Source: Pseudomonadota bacterium
GTDB taxonomy: Bacteria; Desulfobacterota; Desulfobulbia; Desulfobulbales; Desulfocapsaceae
DNA: 64,000 nt
Direction of reading: 5' to 3'
Assembly (NCBI GenBank): GCA_018821985.1
Contig: JAHJKP010000045.1
Span: 39,495-103,494, forward strand
Under the pieces are notes generated by a model, which saw only the letters and a list, made by a program, of their open reading frames with translations, was not told the DNA's origin and searched no databases. The position numbers were made by a program, and so were the translations under genes. Below are positions 42,922-53,632 of the stretch, piece after piece (within the stretch, counting starts at the first letter, position 1; every line of letters starts with the position of its first letter).

Positions 42922-45165
42922 ATGAAATTTCGCTTTCCTGTCGTCATTATCGATGAAGATTTTCGCTCCGAAAATGCATCTGGTTCCGGAGTTCGAGCCC
43001 TGGCCGAGGCCATTGAGAGTGAAGGGATGGAGACCATCGGTATCACCAGTTTTGGTGATACCGCCATGATTGCCCAGCAGCAGAACCGGGCCTCCTGCTT
43101 TATCCTCTCTATTGATGATGACGAATTTTCCGATGAAGATCAGAAAGATGAGGCTATTGGCAAGCTGCGTCTCTTTGTGGCGGAGATCCGGCGGCGCAAT
43201 GAGGATATCCCCATCTTCCTCTATGGTGAGACTCGGACGTCAAGCCACATCCCCAATGATGTGCTCAAGGAGCTGCACGGATTTATCCACATGTTTGAAG
43301 ATACCCCCGAGTTTGTGGCCCGTCACATTATCCGTGAGGCCCGGATTTATCTGGATTCCCTGGCACCGCCGTTTTTCCGTGCCCTGACCGGATACGCGGC
43401 CGATGGCTCCTATTCCTGGCATTGTCCTGGCCATTCCGGCGGTGTCGCTTTCCTGAAAAGCCCGGTGGGGCAGATGTTTCATCAGTTTTTTGGTGAAAAC
43501 ATGCTGCGCGCCGATGTGTGCAATGCGGTTGATGAGCTGGGGCAACTGCTCGACCATACCGGTGCAGTGGCGGCCTCGGAGCAGAATGCGGCCCGTATCT
43601 TCGGCGCGGATCATCTCTTTTTTGTCACCAACGGCACCTCAACCTCCAACAAGATCGTCTGGCACGCCAATGTCGCTGATAATGATGTCGTGGTGGTCGA
43701 TCGCAACTGTCATAAGTCAGTCCTGCATGCGATCATCATGACCGGCGCGGTGCCGGTCTTTCTCATGCCCACGCGCAATCATTATGGCATTATCGGGCCC
43801 ATCCCGAAATCCGAATTTCTGCCGGAGACTATTGCCGCCAAGATTGCCGCTCACCCTTTTGCCAAGGATCTGTGCGCCAAGCCGCGGATGTTGACCATTA
43901 CCCAGTCAACCTATGACGGGATTCTCTATAATGTTGACACCATCAAACAGATCCTGGGTAACAGCGTGGTGAATCTCCACTTTGATGAGGCCTGGCTGCC
44001 GCACGCGACATTTCATGAATTTTATAAGGGTATGCATGCCATTGGCCGTGACACCTGTCGATCCGAAGGGCCCATGGTTTACGCCTGTCAATCGACCCAT
44101 AAGCTGCTGGCGGGCTTGAGTCAGGCCAGTCAGATCCTGGTGCAGGAATCGCCAACCTGTCAGCTGGATCGGGACCGCTTTAACGAGGCCTATCTGATGC
44201 ATGTCTCCACCAGTCCCCAGTATGCGATTATTGCCAGTTGCGATGTGGCCGCGGCCATGATGGAGCCGCCGGGTGGAACCTCGCTGGTTGAGGAGTCCAT
44301 CCTTGAGGCCATGGATTTTCGCCGGGCTATGCGCAAGGTGGATGACGAGTTCGGAGACTCCTGGTGGTTCAAGGTCTGGGGTCCGGAGGAGCTGGCTGAA
44401 GAGGGCATGGGAGAGCGTGAAGACTGGATTCTGCGGGCCAATGAACCCTGGCACGGATTTGGAAATCTGGCCGATGGTTTCAATATGCTGGACCCGATCA
44501 AGGCCACGATCATTACGCCGGGGCTGGCCGTCAGCGGTGATTTTGCCGTCACCGGGATTCCGGCGGCGATCGTGACCCGCTATTTGTCAGAGCATGGCGT
44601 TATTGTCGAAAAGACCGGTCTCTATTCGTTTTTCATCATGTTCACCATCGGTATTACCAAGGGGCGCTGGAATACCCTGGTGGCAGCGTTGCAACAGTTC
44701 AAGGATGACTATGACCGGAATGCACCCTTGTGGCGGGCGCTGCCAAGCTTTCTCAAGAAATTCCCCCGCTATGAGCGCATCGGCTTAAAAGATCTGTGTG
44801 ATTCGATTCATGACATGTATAAAGAGAATGATGTCGCGCGCTTGACCACCGAGATGTATGTCTCGCACATGGAGCCGGCGATGAAGCCGGCTGATGCCTA
44901 TGCGATGATGGTGCATAATGATATTGAGCGGGTTGAGATCGATGATCTTGAAGGCCGTATAACCAGTATTCTCCTCACCCCTTATCCTCCCGGGATTCCC
45001 CTGCTGATTCCAGGCGAGCGGGTAAATAGGACGATCCTTGAGTATCTGAAATTCGCCCGCAGTTTCAATGAAAAATTTCCTGGATTCGAGACCGATATCC
45101 ACGGCCTGGTGAAAGAAGTGAAAAACGGTAAGGTTGTCTACTCGATGGATTGCGTGAAGGCATAG
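42922..45165 (+). CDS. Orn/Lys/Arg decarboxylase, fold type I PLP enzyme
   Basis: 747 residues, typical of the AdiA/CadA/SpeF class. An N-terminal receiver-like wing domain (~1-130) precedes WHCPGHSGGVAF (~168-180) and the PLP core: FVTNGTSTSNK, NCHKSVLHA, FDEAW (Asp of the PLP ring) and ACQSTHKLLAGLSQAS with the Schiff-base Lys. A C-terminal domain follows. The enzyme removes CO2 from a basic amino acid, making a polyamine or buffering acid. The exact substrate is not clear. It stands alone, with a hairpin terminator behind it. Confidence 0.92.
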   Translation: MKFRFPVVIIDEDFRSENASGSGVRALAEAIESEGMETIGITSFGDTAMIAQQQNRASCFILSIDDDEFSDEDQKDEAIGKLRLFVAEIRRRNEDIPIFLYGETRTSSHIPNDVLKELHGFIHMFEDTPEFVARHIIREARIYLDSLAPPFFRALTGYAADGSYSWHCPGHSGGVAFLKSPVGQMFHQFFGENMLRADVCNAVDELGQLLDHTGAVAASEQNAARIFGADHLFFVTNGTSTSNKIVWHANVADNDVVVVDRNCHKSVLHAIIMTGAVPVFLMPTRNHYGIIGPIPKSEFLPETIAAKIAAHPFAKDLCAKPRMLTITQSTYDGILYNVDTIKQILGNSVVNLHFDEAWLPHATFHEFYKGMHAIGRDTCRSEGPMVYACQSTHKLLAGLSQASQILVQESPTCQLDRDRFNEAYLMHVSTSPQYAIIASCDVAAAMMEPPGGTSLVEESILEAMDFRRAMRKVDDEFGDSWWFKVWGPEELAEEGMGEREDWILRANEPWHGFGNLADGFNMLDPIKATIITPGLAVSGDFAVTGIPAAIVTRYLSEHGVIVEKTGLYSFFIMFTIGITKGRWNTLVAALQQFKDDYDRNAPLWRALPSFLKKFPRYERIGLKDLCDSIHDMYKENDVARLTTEMYVSHMEPAMKPADAYAMMVHNDIERVEIDDLEGRITSILLTPYPPGIPLLIPGERVNRTILEYLKFARSFNEKFPGFETDIHGLVKEVKNGKVVYSMDCVKA

Positions 45166-45216
45166 TCACCTGGAACATTCCCCCAGAGAATCTAAAACTG
45201 TAGGGATCTAAGCAAA

Positions 45217-45252
45217 AGCGTGGCGTTTCAGATGGTATTGAAACGCCACGCT
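45217..45252 (+). terminator. Terminator after the decarboxylase gene
   Basis: A perfect 14-bp stem: AGCGTGGCGTTTCA (45217-45230) with TGAAACGCCACGCT (45239-45252), loop of eight, followed by CATTTGTTG. Confidence 0.75.
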
Positions 45253-45318
45253 CATTTGTTGCTATGAGTTGCAATGAGTGTTCAGAATATGCTTTAGAAG
45301 CCCTCGCAAACGTTTTTA

Positions 45319-47544
<2,226 letters not shown>

Positions 47545-47677
47545 CTAGTCATTGTACTGCCAGTTGTGCCTGGAATTCTTGAGTATAGTCAATGCGAGCC
47601 TTTTCTTTTTGATATTATTGAGTTTTTCGCAGATCCCAATATATCGGAAAGAAAAAAGGCTTTTCACGTTAATATGT

Positions 47678-47690
47678 CATTAATTTAATG
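47678..47690. promoter_or_regulatory. Possible Fur/PerR-like dyad upstream of katG
   Basis: CATTAA-T-TTAATG, a perfect 6-1-6 dyad about 160 bases before katG. It resembles the 7-1-7 boxes at 48557 and 49089 but is weaker. Confidence 0.3.
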
Positions 47691-47756
47691 GGTTGACGTG
47701 TCTTTTGTCCTGTTGCTATCAGCTCCGAAAGTTGAGTCATTCCAAAACCATTCAGA

Positions 47757-47813
47757 CCGGCACCGATAAGCTCAGCAAGCGGCGACAACGGTGCCGGCTT
47801 GAATGTAAGCCGG
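47757..47813 (-). terminator. Overlapping hairpins after rubrerythrin
   Basis: CCGGCACCG (47757-47765) pairs with CGGTGCCGG (47789-47797), and CCGGCTT (47794-47800) pairs with AAGCCGG (47807-47813). The pairs share 47794-47797, so only one can form at a time. They sit directly after the rubrerythrin stop on the minus strand; there is no clear T-run. Confidence 0.45.
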
Positions 47814-47815
47814 AA

Positions 47816-48391
47816 TTACCAGTTTTCAGCCAATAATTCAAAATGGGCCTGGGCATGATCGCAGGCCGGGCATTTTTCCGGGGCCTTGTCTCCTTCATGA
47901 AGATAACCGCAATTTTGACAGCTCCAAGTGACCTTTTCCTCTCGTTTGAAAACACGGCCTGCCGCGATATTGGCCTTTAAGTCATTGTAACGTTTCTCGT
48001 GCTGCCTTTCAGCCACGGCAATGGCCTCAAAGATCACGGCGATTGATTGCAGGCCTTCTTCTCTGGCCACCTTGGCAAATCCAGGATACATGATAGTGTG
48101 CTCGTAGTTTTCGCCGCCAGCCGCCTCTGTAAGATTTTCGACCGTGGTGCCAATGACCCCGGCGGGAAAGGTGGCACTGATCTCAACCTCGCCGCCTTCC
48201 AGTAATTTGAACAGACGTTTTGCATGCTCTTTTTCCTGATTAGCCGTCTCCTCAAAGATCTTGGAGATTTGCACATAGCCCTCTTTCTTGGCTTGGGCCG
48301 AAAAATAGGTGTAACGATTACGGGCTTGTGACTCGCCGCAGAAGGCGGTCAGGATGTTTTTTTCGGTTTTGGTTCCTTTCAGACTAGCCAT
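47816..48391 (-). CDS. rbr: Rubrerythrin
   Basis: 191 residues from ATG 48391, with GAGGAGAT upstream; a longer frame to 48520 is not needed. The N-terminal ferritin-like domain has the di-iron ExxH/E pairs (FCGESQARNRY, EETANQEKEHAKR, AVAERQHEKRY). The C-terminus is a rubredoxin-like domain with CQNCGYLHEG and CPACDH. It reduces H2O2 in anaerobes with electrons from rubredoxin. It lies between the PerR-like regulator and katG on the same strand, an oxidative-stress cluster. Confidence 0.97.
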   Translation of the reverse strand: MASLKGTKTEKNILTAFCGESQARNRYTYFSAQAKKEGYVQISKIFEETANQEKEHAKRLFKLLEGGEVEISATFPAGVIGTTVENLTEAAGGENYEHTIMYPGFAKVAREEGLQSIAVIFEAIAVAERQHEKRYNDLKANIAAGRVFKREEKVTWSCQNCGYLHEGDKAPEKCPACDHAQAHFELLAENW

Positions 48392-48556
48392 TTTTGGATC
48401 TCCTCTGTTGATGGTTATTAAGTGATTCAGGAACATACTTTCTTCCCGAAAGATATTTTTATACTCTTTTTGGTATATCTCATTTCTGGCTTTGAACCAA
48501 GGGCCGGAACAAAAAAGCAATGTAGTAAAAATATGTACCTTGTATTAAGAACTAAG

Positions 48557-48571
48557 TCGTAATTATTACTA
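48557..48571. promoter_or_regulatory. Putative PerR-type box upstream of rbr
   Basis: TCGTAAT-T-ATTACTA, a 7-1-7 dyad with six of seven pairs matched (five inner pairs perfect). The form agrees with PerR boxes (TTATAATNATTATAA). It is about 165 bases before the rbr start, just beyond the regulator's terminator. Confidence 0.5.
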
Positions 48572-48581
48572 TCGATATGCA

Positions 48582-48610
48582 AAAAAAAAGAGCCGTGGCT
48601 TACGCTGGCT
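48582..48610 (-). terminator. Short terminator of the PerR-like gene
   Basis: AGCC-AC-GGCT on the minus strand, close to the stop codon (48602-48600), followed by nine T. The stem is short but the T-run is long. Confidence 0.45.
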
Positions 48611-49076
48611 TCTTTCCTGCCTTAACGTCCTGGCACTTCCGGCATGTACCATGGATGGTCACATTCTTGTTTCTAATGGCACCCCATTGGCGGAGATCTT
48701 CCGGCAATGGGGTACTGTCAAAGGAGTTCCAGTGAAAATCCATTATTTCCTTACAGCTATCGCAGATGACATGATGATGTTGGCTCATCTGCGCCTCGAA
48801 ATGGGCCTGACTGTCTACGGTCTGCACTTTTTTCACCAGATGATGCTGCTCAAAGGTGGCCAAGGTGCGATAAACCGTATCCAGGGAAAGAGTAGGCAGA
48901 CTCTTTTGTAATCTTGTGTGCAGCGTTTCAGCGGATGGGTGGTCTGTTGCCCTTGCCAGTTCACGATAGATCTCCAGCCGTTGATGGGTCAATTTAAGGT
49001 CGGCCGTCCGGCACGTCTCCTCAAAGGTTTCCATCTGTTGTTGCAACGAGCTGTCAGGGGCTAAGTTTTCAGACAT
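48600..49076 (-). CDS. perR: Fur-family regulator, PerR-like
   Basis: 158 residues. A winged-helix N-terminus (LKLTHQRLEIYRELA, LSLDTVYRTLATFE) precedes the metal-binding part HFEAQMSQHHHVICDSCKEI, and a second CxxC (TCRKCQ) completes a structural zinc site. Fur family members sense iron, zinc or peroxide. The location next to rubrerythrin and katG and the 7-1-7 operators support PerR. A peroxide-sensing role depends on the His/Asp metal ligands, which I have not tested. It is divergent from the TVP38 gene. Confidence 0.85.
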   Translation of the reverse strand: MSENLAPDSSLQQQMETFEETCRTADLKLTHQRLEIYRELARATDHPSAETLHTRLQKSLPTLSLDTVYRTLATFEQHHLVKKVQTVDSQAHFEAQMSQHHHVICDSCKEIMDFHWNSFDSTPLPEDLRQWGAIRNKNVTIHGTCRKCQDVKAGKKPA

Positions 49077-49088
49077 TTTTATTCTCGG

Positions 49089-49103
49089 TAAGAATTATTC
49101 TTA
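49089..49103. promoter_or_regulatory. Perfect 7-1-7 PerR/Fur-type operator before perR
   Basis: TAAGAAT-T-ATTCTTA, a perfect 15-base dyad beginning 12 bases before the ATG at 49076. The layout equals the PerR box, and autoregulation is usual for this family. Confidence 0.65.
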
Positions 49104-49341
49104 TTTGCATAATATACTTATCGTGGAACTTGTCAATGAATTTTTTATATTCTCTACCAGTCCAGTTTCAATCTGCTTGCCCGATTTTGATATCCGCATT
49201 TTCTGTAGTATACTTTTTTTATGATCCCCAAGATCTTGCTTCTCTTCTCCATTGAATGTGTGCAGGTTTTGATATCTGTTCAGTGAAAGAACGAATCGTT
49301 CTCTCTTCAGATCACTGATTGTCTCAGGGGGGTGTACGGCC

Positions 49342-50067
49342 ATGATAAAGAAGATCGTTCACTACCTCAATCAGGAAAGACATCTGCTGTTCACTGTCGT
49401 GTTGGTCATGGCAGGGCTCGCTGTTTTCTTTTATCTTGATCTGGACAAGCATGCCTTGCATTTCCTGGAATGGCTTGAGTTGCAAGGGGCGTGGGCGCCG
49501 CTGCTATTTATCCTGGTTGACGCCCTGGTCGTTGTTCTGGTCCTGCCGGGAGTCCTTCTCACCATGGGTGCCGGTTTCATGTTTGGCATTGTCCCTGGCG
49601 GGATCTATGTGATTCTGGCCACCACCGTGGGGGGAAGCGTGGCTTTTGTGATTGCCCGCCGCTTTCTGGCCACCACAAAAATGGCCAGATATTTCCTGTA
49701 TAATCCCCGTTTTCAAACAATAACCAATCTGTCGCAGCGGAGGGGCTGGGGTGTTGTTTTTCTCACCCGCCTGATTCCCTTTTTTCCCTTTAAACTTTCT
49801 AATTATTATTTCGGTCTTGCCGGCTTTTCTCTCCGTGATTTCTGCGTGGGTACCTTCTGGGGCATCATGCCCATCACCTTTTTTAATGTTTATCTGGGTT
49901 CCCTGGCTGCCGACCTGACCATGCTGCGTTCGCAACGGATGGACAGAACACCGCTCCAGTGGCTCTTCTATGGACTCGGTTTTCTGGTTGTGCTTGCTCT
50001 GCTCATCTATTGTACCCGTCTGGCGCGCAGGATGCTGGAGACCTATCTGGCTGGAGGAAAAAAATGA
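49342..50067 (+). CDS. TVP38/TMEM64 (DedA-like) membrane protein
   Basis: 241 residues with about five to six membrane helices. The core motif is VLPGVLLTMGAGFMFG, then GGSVAFVIARR and FLTRLIPFFPFKLSNYYFGLAG, the two reentrant-type elements of the SNARE-associated/VTT fold. VTT proteins are linked to lipid scrambling and transport of undecaprenyl phosphate or phosphatidylserine-like lipids. It is the first of four genes that each overlap the next by four bases, so it belongs with the glycosidase, glycosyltransferase and phosphodiesterase that follow. The substrate is unknown. Confidence 0.85.
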   Translation: MIKKIVHYLNQERHLLFTVVLVMAGLAVFFYLDLDKHALHFLEWLELQGAWAPLLFILVDALVVVLVLPGVLLTMGAGFMFGIVPGGIYVILATTVGGSVAFVIARRFLATTKMARYFLYNPRFQTITNLSQRRGWGVVFLTRLIPFFPFKLSNYYFGLAGFSLRDFCVGTFWGIMPITFFNVYLGSLAADLTMLRSQRMDRTPLQWLFYGLGFLVVLALLIYCTRLARRMLETYLAGGKK

Positions 50068-52328
50068 TGTGGTTGAAATGGTTTCCCTGGAGATATGTGG
50101 TGCGCCATGCTGCCCGCAGCCATGGCTTTATAGACCCGATTGCCCTGCTGGCCAGTCTCCATCGTTTTGCCCAGCCCTCCGAAGTGGGCGAACCCATTGA
50201 ACTGCTGCGGGCCGGCGTGGTCCTCCATGCCCGCGGTCTCATCAACAGCAGGATTATCCAGCATAACCTGGACTGGTTGTGGCCTTACTGGGTGGAAAGG
50301 CAGTTTGATCCTGGCGACGATGCGTTTATTCCCCGGGCTTTCTCCATTACCCATATCAATCTTAGCCATAGGAACTGGACTGCCGTGGGCGTTCCCGATT
50401 TCTCGGAACTGCCCCTTGTTGATCCCCGGGGGCTGGTCACCCCTTTCTGGGATGGCTGGTCCCTTGATTACTGGATTGTCACCGACGATCACCGGCGCCT
50501 CCTGCCCTCTCGCTTAAAGTGTGTGACCCAGCGTCTGGACTATGCTCAGGGGCTGGCAGTGCAGACTGAAATGGCCCAGCAAGACCTGCTCCTCCACTCA
50601 AGGGTGCAAGTGCAGATGCAGTCGGGCATCCCCCAGTGTCTTCTGGATATACGGGCGGAGGCCGGGGGTGGCGGCTGGTTGGTGCTTTCTCTACGTCCCT
50701 ATAATCCTGAAGGAATCAGTTTCGTCCATGATCTTGCCCTGGCGCGGGACCGGAAGGGCTGGACCGTGAACGGGGAGCAACAGGTCCTTTTCAGTGATCC
50801 TGTCGAACGCCATCATATCTCCAGATATCGTCGGGGGGATGTCCTGCTCCATCTTGATGACCCGAAAGAAGAAGAGAAAGGGGAGTGTCGTGTGGGGATG
50901 TTGACCGGTGCAGCACTCTTCAGAATTCAGCCGGGAAAGCCGAGGATGCTGTCTGTTAACATCCCCCTTGATCATCACCGGACGAACCATCCAGTTCATG
51001 TGGTTTCCTGGGAGCGCAGCCTGGAGGGACACTGTGCGTTACGTATTCCGGATCAGCGTCTGCAGTACCTCTATGATGTGGCGCTGCGGACCGTGATTCT
51101 GCACTCCCCGGATGAGGTGTACCCCGGGCCCTTTACCTACAAGCGATTCTGGTTCCGTGATGCCGCCTTTATTATTTACGGGCTGCTCTGCAGCGGCTTG
51201 ATTGACCGGGCAGAGCGGGCCCTGCATCTCTTCTCTAAGCGCCAGACCCGTGCCGGCTACTTTCTTTCCCAGGAGGGGGAATGGGATTCCAATGGTGAGG
51301 CCCTGTGGATCTTCTGCCGTTTTTGTGAGATGACCGGCAGGCCGCCGCATTCCGACTGGCTCGATTCGATCCGCCGTGGCGCCCGCTGGATTGTCCGTAA
51401 ACGGACGGATGAGGAAAAGGAGTCTCTGCACGCCGGTCTCTTACCGGCTGGGTTTAGCGCTGAACATCTGGGTCCCAATGACTATTATTATTGGGATGAT
51501 TTCTGGGGAGTTGCCGGTCTGCAGGCTGCCAGCCGGCTAATGCACAGGGCCGGAGACAGCAAGGCCTCGGCAATCTTTGCCGAGGAGGCTGACTTCTTTC
51601 TGGGGGCAATAGAGCGCAGTCTGCGACAGGTGGCTCTCCGCCTGCATCAAGAGGTGTTGCCTGCCTCGCCGTACCGTCGTCTTGATGCCGGCGCCATCGG
51701 TTCTCTGGTGATCGGCTATCCCCTGCAGCTCTGTGGTCCCCAGGATCCCCGGCTGCTCAATACCGTTGAGTTCCTTGTGGGTAACTGCATGGTCCAGGGT
51801 GGTTTCTTTCAGGACATGATCCATTCAGGGATCAATGCCTACCTGACCCTGCATATGGCCCAGGTGCTGCTGCGGGCCGGCGACCCCCGTTATCTGGAGC
51901 TGATGCAGACGGTGGCCGGGCTGGCATCACCGACCGGCCAGTGGCCTGAGGCCATTCATCCCCGCACCCTGGGCGGCTGCATGGGGGATGGCCAGCATAG
52001 CTGGGCTGCGGCCGAATGGATCCTGATGATCAGGAACTGTTTTGTGCGCGAAGAGGGCGATGGACTCATTCTGGGGGCAGGAGTTGCGCCGCAGTGGCTT
52101 GAGGGCCAGGAATCGCTCTCTTTTGGCCCGGCCCCCACTTCGTTTGGTACTATTGTGGTGAGCATGGAGCGTGTTCAGGAAGGGCCGGGGAAGAAGGTGC
52201 TGGTATCATGGCAGGGAGAATGGCATGGGGAGGTGCCGCCCATTGAGCTGCGTCTGCCCGGTTTTGTCGCCCGGTCGGTCAGTGCGGGAGAGCAATCCAT
52301 TGAAATGGAAAGGGAGCCATCTGCATGA
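50064..52328 (+). CDS. Six-hairpin glycosidase-like protein
   Basis: 754 residues from ATG 50064 (GGAGGAAAAA upstream), overlapping the TVP38 stop. No signal peptide is seen, so it is cytoplasmic. Residues 1 to ~340 look like a beta-sandwich domain. An (alpha/alpha)6 barrel follows, recognisable by repeated aromatic helices such as FTYKRFWFRDAAFIIYG, WDSNGEALW (possible catalytic acid Glu), YYYWDDFWGVAGL and GQHSWAAAEW. It resembles GH15-type and related six-hairpin enzymes that cleave alpha-glucosidic bonds, but I cannot name a family with certainty. It may hydrolyse or phosphorolyse a sugar linkage in a glycolipid or storage glycan. Confidence 0.72.
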   Translation: MMWLKWFPWRYVVRHAARSHGFIDPIALLASLHRFAQPSEVGEPIELLRAGVVLHARGLINSRIIQHNLDWLWPYWVERQFDPGDDAFIPRAFSITHINLSHRNWTAVGVPDFSELPLVDPRGLVTPFWDGWSLDYWIVTDDHRRLLPSRLKCVTQRLDYAQGLAVQTEMAQQDLLLHSRVQVQMQSGIPQCLLDIRAEAGGGGWLVLSLRPYNPEGISFVHDLALARDRKGWTVNGEQQVLFSDPVERHHISRYRRGDVLLHLDDPKEEEKGECRVGMLTGAALFRIQPGKPRMLSVNIPLDHHRTNHPVHVVSWERSLEGHCALRIPDQRLQYLYDVALRTVILHSPDEVYPGPFTYKRFWFRDAAFIIYGLLCSGLIDRAERALHLFSKRQTRAGYFLSQEGEWDSNGEALWIFCRFCEMTGRPPHSDWLDSIRRGARWIVRKRTDEEKESLHAGLLPAGFSAEHLGPNDYYYWDDFWGVAGLQAASRLMHRAGDSKASAIFAEEADFFLGAIERSLRQVALRLHQEVLPASPYRRLDAGAIGSLVIGYPLQLCGPQDPRLLNTVEFLVGNCMVQGGFFQDMIHSGINAYLTLHMAQVLLRAGDPRYLELMQTVAGLASPTGQWPEAIHPRTLGGCMGDGQHSWAAAEWILMIRNCFVREEGDGLILGAGVAPQWLEGQESLSFGPAPTSFGTIVVSMERVQEGPGKKVLVSWQGEWHGEVPPIELRLPGFVARSVSAGEQSIEMEREPSA

Positions 52329-53632
52329 ATATCATGATGATGACCAATACCTTTACCCCGCATGTTGGCGGGGTGGCCCGTTCAGTGGAAAGATTCACCG
52401 CTGCCTATCGACGGCAGGGGCACAGGGTTATGGTGGTGGCCCCGAGTTTTGAAAAGATTCCCGAAGATGAAATGGATGTTGTGCGCATTCCGGCCATCCA
52501 GCATTTCAACGGCAGCGATTTCTCAGTGGTCCTGCCGGTTCATGCCCCTCTTACCCTGGCCCTTGAGAGGTTTCGCCCGGATATTATCCATTCCCATCAT
52601 CCGTTTCTCCTCGGGGGCACAGCGCTGCGTCTGGCCCGCCGTTATGGCCTGCCGCTGATCTTTACCCATCATACCATGTATGAGCAGTACACCCATTATG
52701 TGCCGGGTGATTCCCGGGCCATGAAGCAGTTTGTGATTCAGCTTGCCACCAGTTATGCCAACCTCTGCGATCTGGTCTTTGCCCCCAGCCAGAGTGTTGC
52801 CAAGGTCCTCCAGGGGCGTGGGGTGCGCACCCCCATTGAGGTGGTTGCCACCGGTGTGGATGTCCAGGTCTTTGCCCAGGGCTCAGGCCCCGGCTTTCGG
52901 GCGGCGATGGCTATTCCTGCCGATGCCCTGGTCATCGGCCATCTGGGCAGGCTGGCTCCGGAAAAGAATCTGGAGTTTTTGGCCACGGCCGTTGCTGCCT
53001 ATCTGCAGACGGACAGCCGGGCTCATTTTTTGCTGATTGGCAGCGGTCCATCTGTAAAGATCATTCAACAGATCTTTGTCAGGGAGAATCTGACTCCTCG
53101 TCTGCACCATGTCACCCTGCTTGAGCAGCCCCTGCTGGCCAGCGCTTATCAGGCCATGCATATCTTTGCCTTTGCCTCCAGGAGTGAAACCCAGGGCATG
53201 GTTCTGACGGAGGCTATGGCCGCCGGGGTGCCGGTGGTGGCGCTCGATGCCCCCGGGGTCCGTGAGGTGGTGGTCGATAGCGTCAACGGCATGCTGCTCT
53301 ACGACGAATCGGTTGCTGCCTTTGCCGCGGCCCTGCATTCCATGGCCAGCTTGCCCGCTGAACAGATCGCTCTGCTGCAGGAGGGAGCCCGGCGCACTGC
53401 CCGCGATTTTTCACAGGAAGCGACCGCAGCTAAGGCCCTGGCCCTCTATGCAGGTGTTATCGGCCAGAGAGAGGAGGGTAAACTCCATTCTGTCTATGCT
53501 CAGGAGGAATATGGGGTATGGGAGGAGTTGCTGCGCAGGGTCAGGATCGAGTGGGATATATTTAAAAATGTCCTTGATGCCGCTGATGCCGCTCTCCATA
53601 GCGGAGGTCCTCAAGATAAAAAACAGCCATGA
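52325..53632 (+). CDS. GT4-family glycosyltransferase
   Basis: 435 residues. The N-terminus has FTPHVGGVARSVERF and HSHHPFLLGG; the C-terminal domain has the nucleotide-sugar E-x7-E element in SRSETQGMVLTEAMAAGVPVVAL. The pattern resembles glucosyltransferases that act on diacylglycerol or phosphatidylinositol. It starts in the last four bases of the glycosidase gene. A C-terminal tail of about 50 residues (EEYGVWEELLRRVRIEW) is coil-like. Acceptor and donor cannot be read from sequence; a lipid acceptor fits the flanking VTT protein. Confidence 0.92.
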   Translation: MNIMMMTNTFTPHVGGVARSVERFTAAYRRQGHRVMVVAPSFEKIPEDEMDVVRIPAIQHFNGSDFSVVLPVHAPLTLALERFRPDIIHSHHPFLLGGTALRLARRYGLPLIFTHHTMYEQYTHYVPGDSRAMKQFVIQLATSYANLCDLVFAPSQSVAKVLQGRGVRTPIEVVATGVDVQVFAQGSGPGFRAAMAIPADALVIGHLGRLAPEKNLEFLATAVAAYLQTDSRAHFLLIGSGPSVKIIQQIFVRENLTPRLHHVTLLEQPLLASAYQAMHIFAFASRSETQGMVLTEAMAAGVPVVALDAPGVREVVVDSVNGMLLYDESVAAFAAALHSMASLPAEQIALLQEGARRTARDFSQEATAAKALALYAGVIGQREEGKLHSVYAQEEYGVWEELLRRVRIEWDIFKNVLDAADAALHSGGPQDKKQP

